Shown here: piece after piece, positions 61,494 through 64,000 of the stretch
Numbering within the stretch: the first letter of the stretch is position 1
How the letters are laid out: each line of letters opens with the position of its first letter
Assembly: GCA_944990035.1 (NCBI GenBank)
Contig: CALYLX010000066.1
Span: 744,001 to 808,000, forward strand
Length of the DNA stretch: 64,000 nucleotides
Source: Clitopilus passeckerianus
Taxonomy: Eukaryota > Basidiomycota > Agaricomycetes > Agaricales > Entolomataceae
Reading direction: 5' to 3'
Notes under the pieces: model-generated
What the model was told of the DNA's origin: nothing
Databases searched by the model: none
Seen by the model: the letters and a program-made list of their open reading frames with translations, nothing else
Translations under genes and position numbers: made by a program

Positions 61494-64000
61494 GTTGTCG
61501 TGATACGCGATGACCAAGGCGAGCTTAAGGACGCGTTAGACGACGACAAGGCTGGTCTAAGCAGCGACGACGACGGAGTCCGAAGAAAGGGACGGTTCGT
61601 TGGGATGGATTTGTCAAATAATAAAAACCCAAAATTAAATGAACAAAGGCGGTAAGGCCGGTTATGTCACATCACTTTGCTCGGCTATTGCTCCTTATTC
61701 GGTTCCCCTTCTCTGCACCGTCCATCCGATATCAAACTCTACTTTGGCTGTGTTCTCAATGAGATTTACACGTTTTCATACTAGAAATTATCGAAAAGTT
61801 ACTCTTAAGCTCACCAATAGTTAACTATACTTCCCCCCAAAACTCGGTCAGGCTGAGAACTTCGAGTGCCACAACCATATGTTCGAGAATGGAGACTATT
61901 GTATTCCTCCAACACGATCGGCGAAGTTCTGTCAAGAGTAACTGAATAGAGATCTGAACATCACCAAATGCTTGAACATCTCATCAATTCAACCCGGGGC
62001 ATCCGCCTTATCAAAGGCCGCTCAAGCCTCCTCAGAGCAGAGTCACCTTCCGATGCCGACACCGACGCCGATGTCTTTCTAAGTTTCTTCCGTTCTCTGC
62101 CAAGGATCGACGATCAGTCAACAAGCAATTTCTGCTCACTCACCGGGTACTCACCGATGGCACTGCCCACCGTGCTTACTCGCCCAGGCTTGAGACTAAT
62201 ATTACCGACCATACGCACTTTCTTCGGCTAGCTCAACTCCAAGCTTCTTAGACTCTCAGAAACGTCGAATTTATCGTCCGACCAGCTGACATTCAACTGA
62301 TGGTTTCCACACTGCAGCCGATTCAACATGGCTCACAGGATTCTATGCTCTATGATTATCTTGTGATTGGTGCAACTCGCTCAATGTCAGTGACTCAGCT
62401 CGCCACTGTCTTTCGCCACCCGGATGTAAGTCAAGATGTAAGTACAATAACGTCCATAAGAAAATACCTTTGCCTTCGCGACGCAACGCCACTCCACATT
62501 CACCCAGATAGAACAGACAGGTGAGGTACCATGGTTCTCGATTATCAGGAAACCGCATCGTTTCCGTACATCTAAACCCAAATAGTACTTTCTTTTCCCT
62601 TACCTTGATGTTCAATCTCATCCGGATTAACCTTCTCCATTCCAAAGCTCGCCAAGTCGCCACAGGTAACCAGGCATCCTCCTCTCTATCCACCTTCGAA
62701 TTTCACCCGGACCTCAGCTGTAGCAGGCGCTCACTCAATACACTACATACAACCTATACCCTGCTCGCAACAGCCTACATAGAGTGAACAATGCCACAGG
62801 CCACAGTTCCGCCTGTCCACCTCCTGTCCCGATAGCCCGATGCAACTCTGTTTGACCCTTATTCAATTGCCCTTAACGGACCAATTCTACCTCTCCACCT
62901 CCCCCATAGCCATCCAAGGAACTATACCGGTCCGGTATTACTTCATATACGCACCTCGATCGACTAATGTGGCACCGAAACTACAAAGACCCGGAGACAA
63001 AACCTACCGTACCTGATCTTACTGTGCCTACAGAGACTACAATGAACTCAGGCTAATTACACAGGAACGTTCGGGCAGATTACGCAGGATTGACCCCAAG
63101 CAAGGCCCCAGCTACCGGCGCTCATGGAGATGATGTCTCCCCTCCGGAGGATGGATCTCCCACCACAGGTCCGCAGCGCTGGATGTCGATGCCCATCGTC
63201 TCCAAGTACCTTCTAGAACAACTAGGAATCCCAGGTGTGGGCGTGTCTCTTTCCTCAATCTTACTCATTTACTCTGCATGTATCCGTAATTCGAACCTAC
63301 GTCAATAGAAAGCATTCATCGGTACTTCAACTACAGCGAGCAGTATTGATAGAATTGAATTGAATGGCACTGGAAAATACTCTAGTAAACGATCGCATTT
63401 GCTGTGTAACGGAGCATTGGCACGCCTCGGACCGTCAAGATTCCTCATCCCGGATCCATCTCAGGCTAGCACCATCTCTACGGTTTTATCGGTTAGAGTT
63501 CTAGACGAGACAATGCACAGCGATCCTGACCACGTTCCCTCCCATCATCCACTAAAGGGCAAAACCACACCTGCCTTGAGGCCATCCAGCCTCCATACCT
63601 CGTACCACGGGTCCGCACATGACCTCTCAACAACATTCAAACGGATGTATCGGAGGAGGTTTGGCATTGTTATGTATATATGTCACTGATCATGAAGAGA
63701 AGTAGAGGACTGGTGTCTTGTTCCACAACTAGGGATGAACAAGAATAGGATAGGATATGGTCAGGTTATTTTCTACAGTGGGAGTATGGGTAAAGCCTCG
63801 AGGCAGGTTCGGTATGGAAGGTCGAGTTTAGGTATGGAGATAAGGATCTTATCTTCATCTGTTCCAATCTATCTTATCCCAACCCTATCCTAATACTAGA
63901 GGACAAAATGAAAATCCGTCAGTAAAACAGGTCATCTGAGTTTTCCTATTATCATGGTTATGGCATTTTGTGCATATCAACCAGTGTACCACATAACGCC
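61494..64000. other. Intergenic region to window end
   Basis: The 5' flank of the disordered-protein gene occupies the first few hundred bases. Further right, plus-strand frames at 61968-62231, 63090-63308 and 63360-63689 and a 116-codon minus frame at 62343-62693 show no family features or clear splicing. An inverted repeat AGATAAG-gat-CTTATCT lies at 63838-63854. No gene is called. Confidence 0.45.

Noticed and set aside
62343..62693. 116-codon minus-strand frame
   Set aside because: No domain or splice support; overlapping frames on the other strand are equally open.

Overview
This is a fungal nuclear window, most likely from a mushroom-forming basidiomycete (Agaricomycetes). The coding regions are split by many short GT-AG introns of about 45-80 bases. 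Several protein families are typical of that group: a secreted PAN-like protein resembling fruit-body-specific proteins, an intracellular GH1 beta-glucosidase, an Fcy2-like NCS1 permease, and large disordered Ser/Pro-rich proteins. I see no rRNA, canonical tRNA, CRISPR array or bacterial-type operon. All exon joins were inferred by reading splice sites by eye.

Layout. 1-1.0 kb (-): 5' part of a probable VHS-domain trafficking protein that runs off the left edge. 1.5-3.5 kb (-): GH3 beta-N-acetylglucosaminidase, divergent from a GEN1/Yen1 Holliday-junction resolvase (3.8-6.7 kb, +). 6.9-12.6 kb (-): TSC2/tuberin. 12.8-13.4 kb (-): DUF1857 protein. 14.1-14.9 kb (-): secreted PAN-like protein. 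16.3-17.1 kb (+): MsrA. 17.5-17.9 kb (-): small membrane protein. 18.3-18.7 kb (-): small cysteine-rich secreted protein that seems to lack its ATG. 18.7-21.1 kb: gene-poor DNA with AT-rich palindromes and a tRNA-related (SINE-like) Pol III promoter. 21.2-24.4 kb (+): dynamin-family gene with apparent lesions. 24.6-25.8 kb (-): SDR. 26.2-28.2 kb (-): two tandem GLTP-fold genes. 28.7-31.3 kb (-): GH1. 32.7-34.9 kb (-): NCS1 permease. 36.4-37.5 kb (+): secreted polysaccharide deacetylase. 38.1-40.4 kb (+): aldehyde dehydrogenase. 40.8-42.6 kb (+): two tandem Rho-family GTPases, the second with degenerate switch regions. 42.7-43.7 kb (-): secreted Cys-rich protein. 44.2-49.1 kb (+): PHD+SET protein of Set3 type. 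51.8-54.2 kb (+): C2H2-like zinc-finger protein. 58.0-61.5 kb (-): large conserved disordered protein. The remaining stretches look intergenic.

The genes do not form an obvious pathway cluster; this is an ordinary mosaic of housekeeping genes (DNA repair, TOR control, chromatin, redox) and accessory genes (secreted proteins, local duplications). The most unusual material is two local duplications in which recognition or catalytic residues have been lost: GLTP paralogs without the sugar-stacking Trp, and a Rho paralog without canonical switch I and switch II. The decaying dynamin gene beside repeat-like DNA is also notable.
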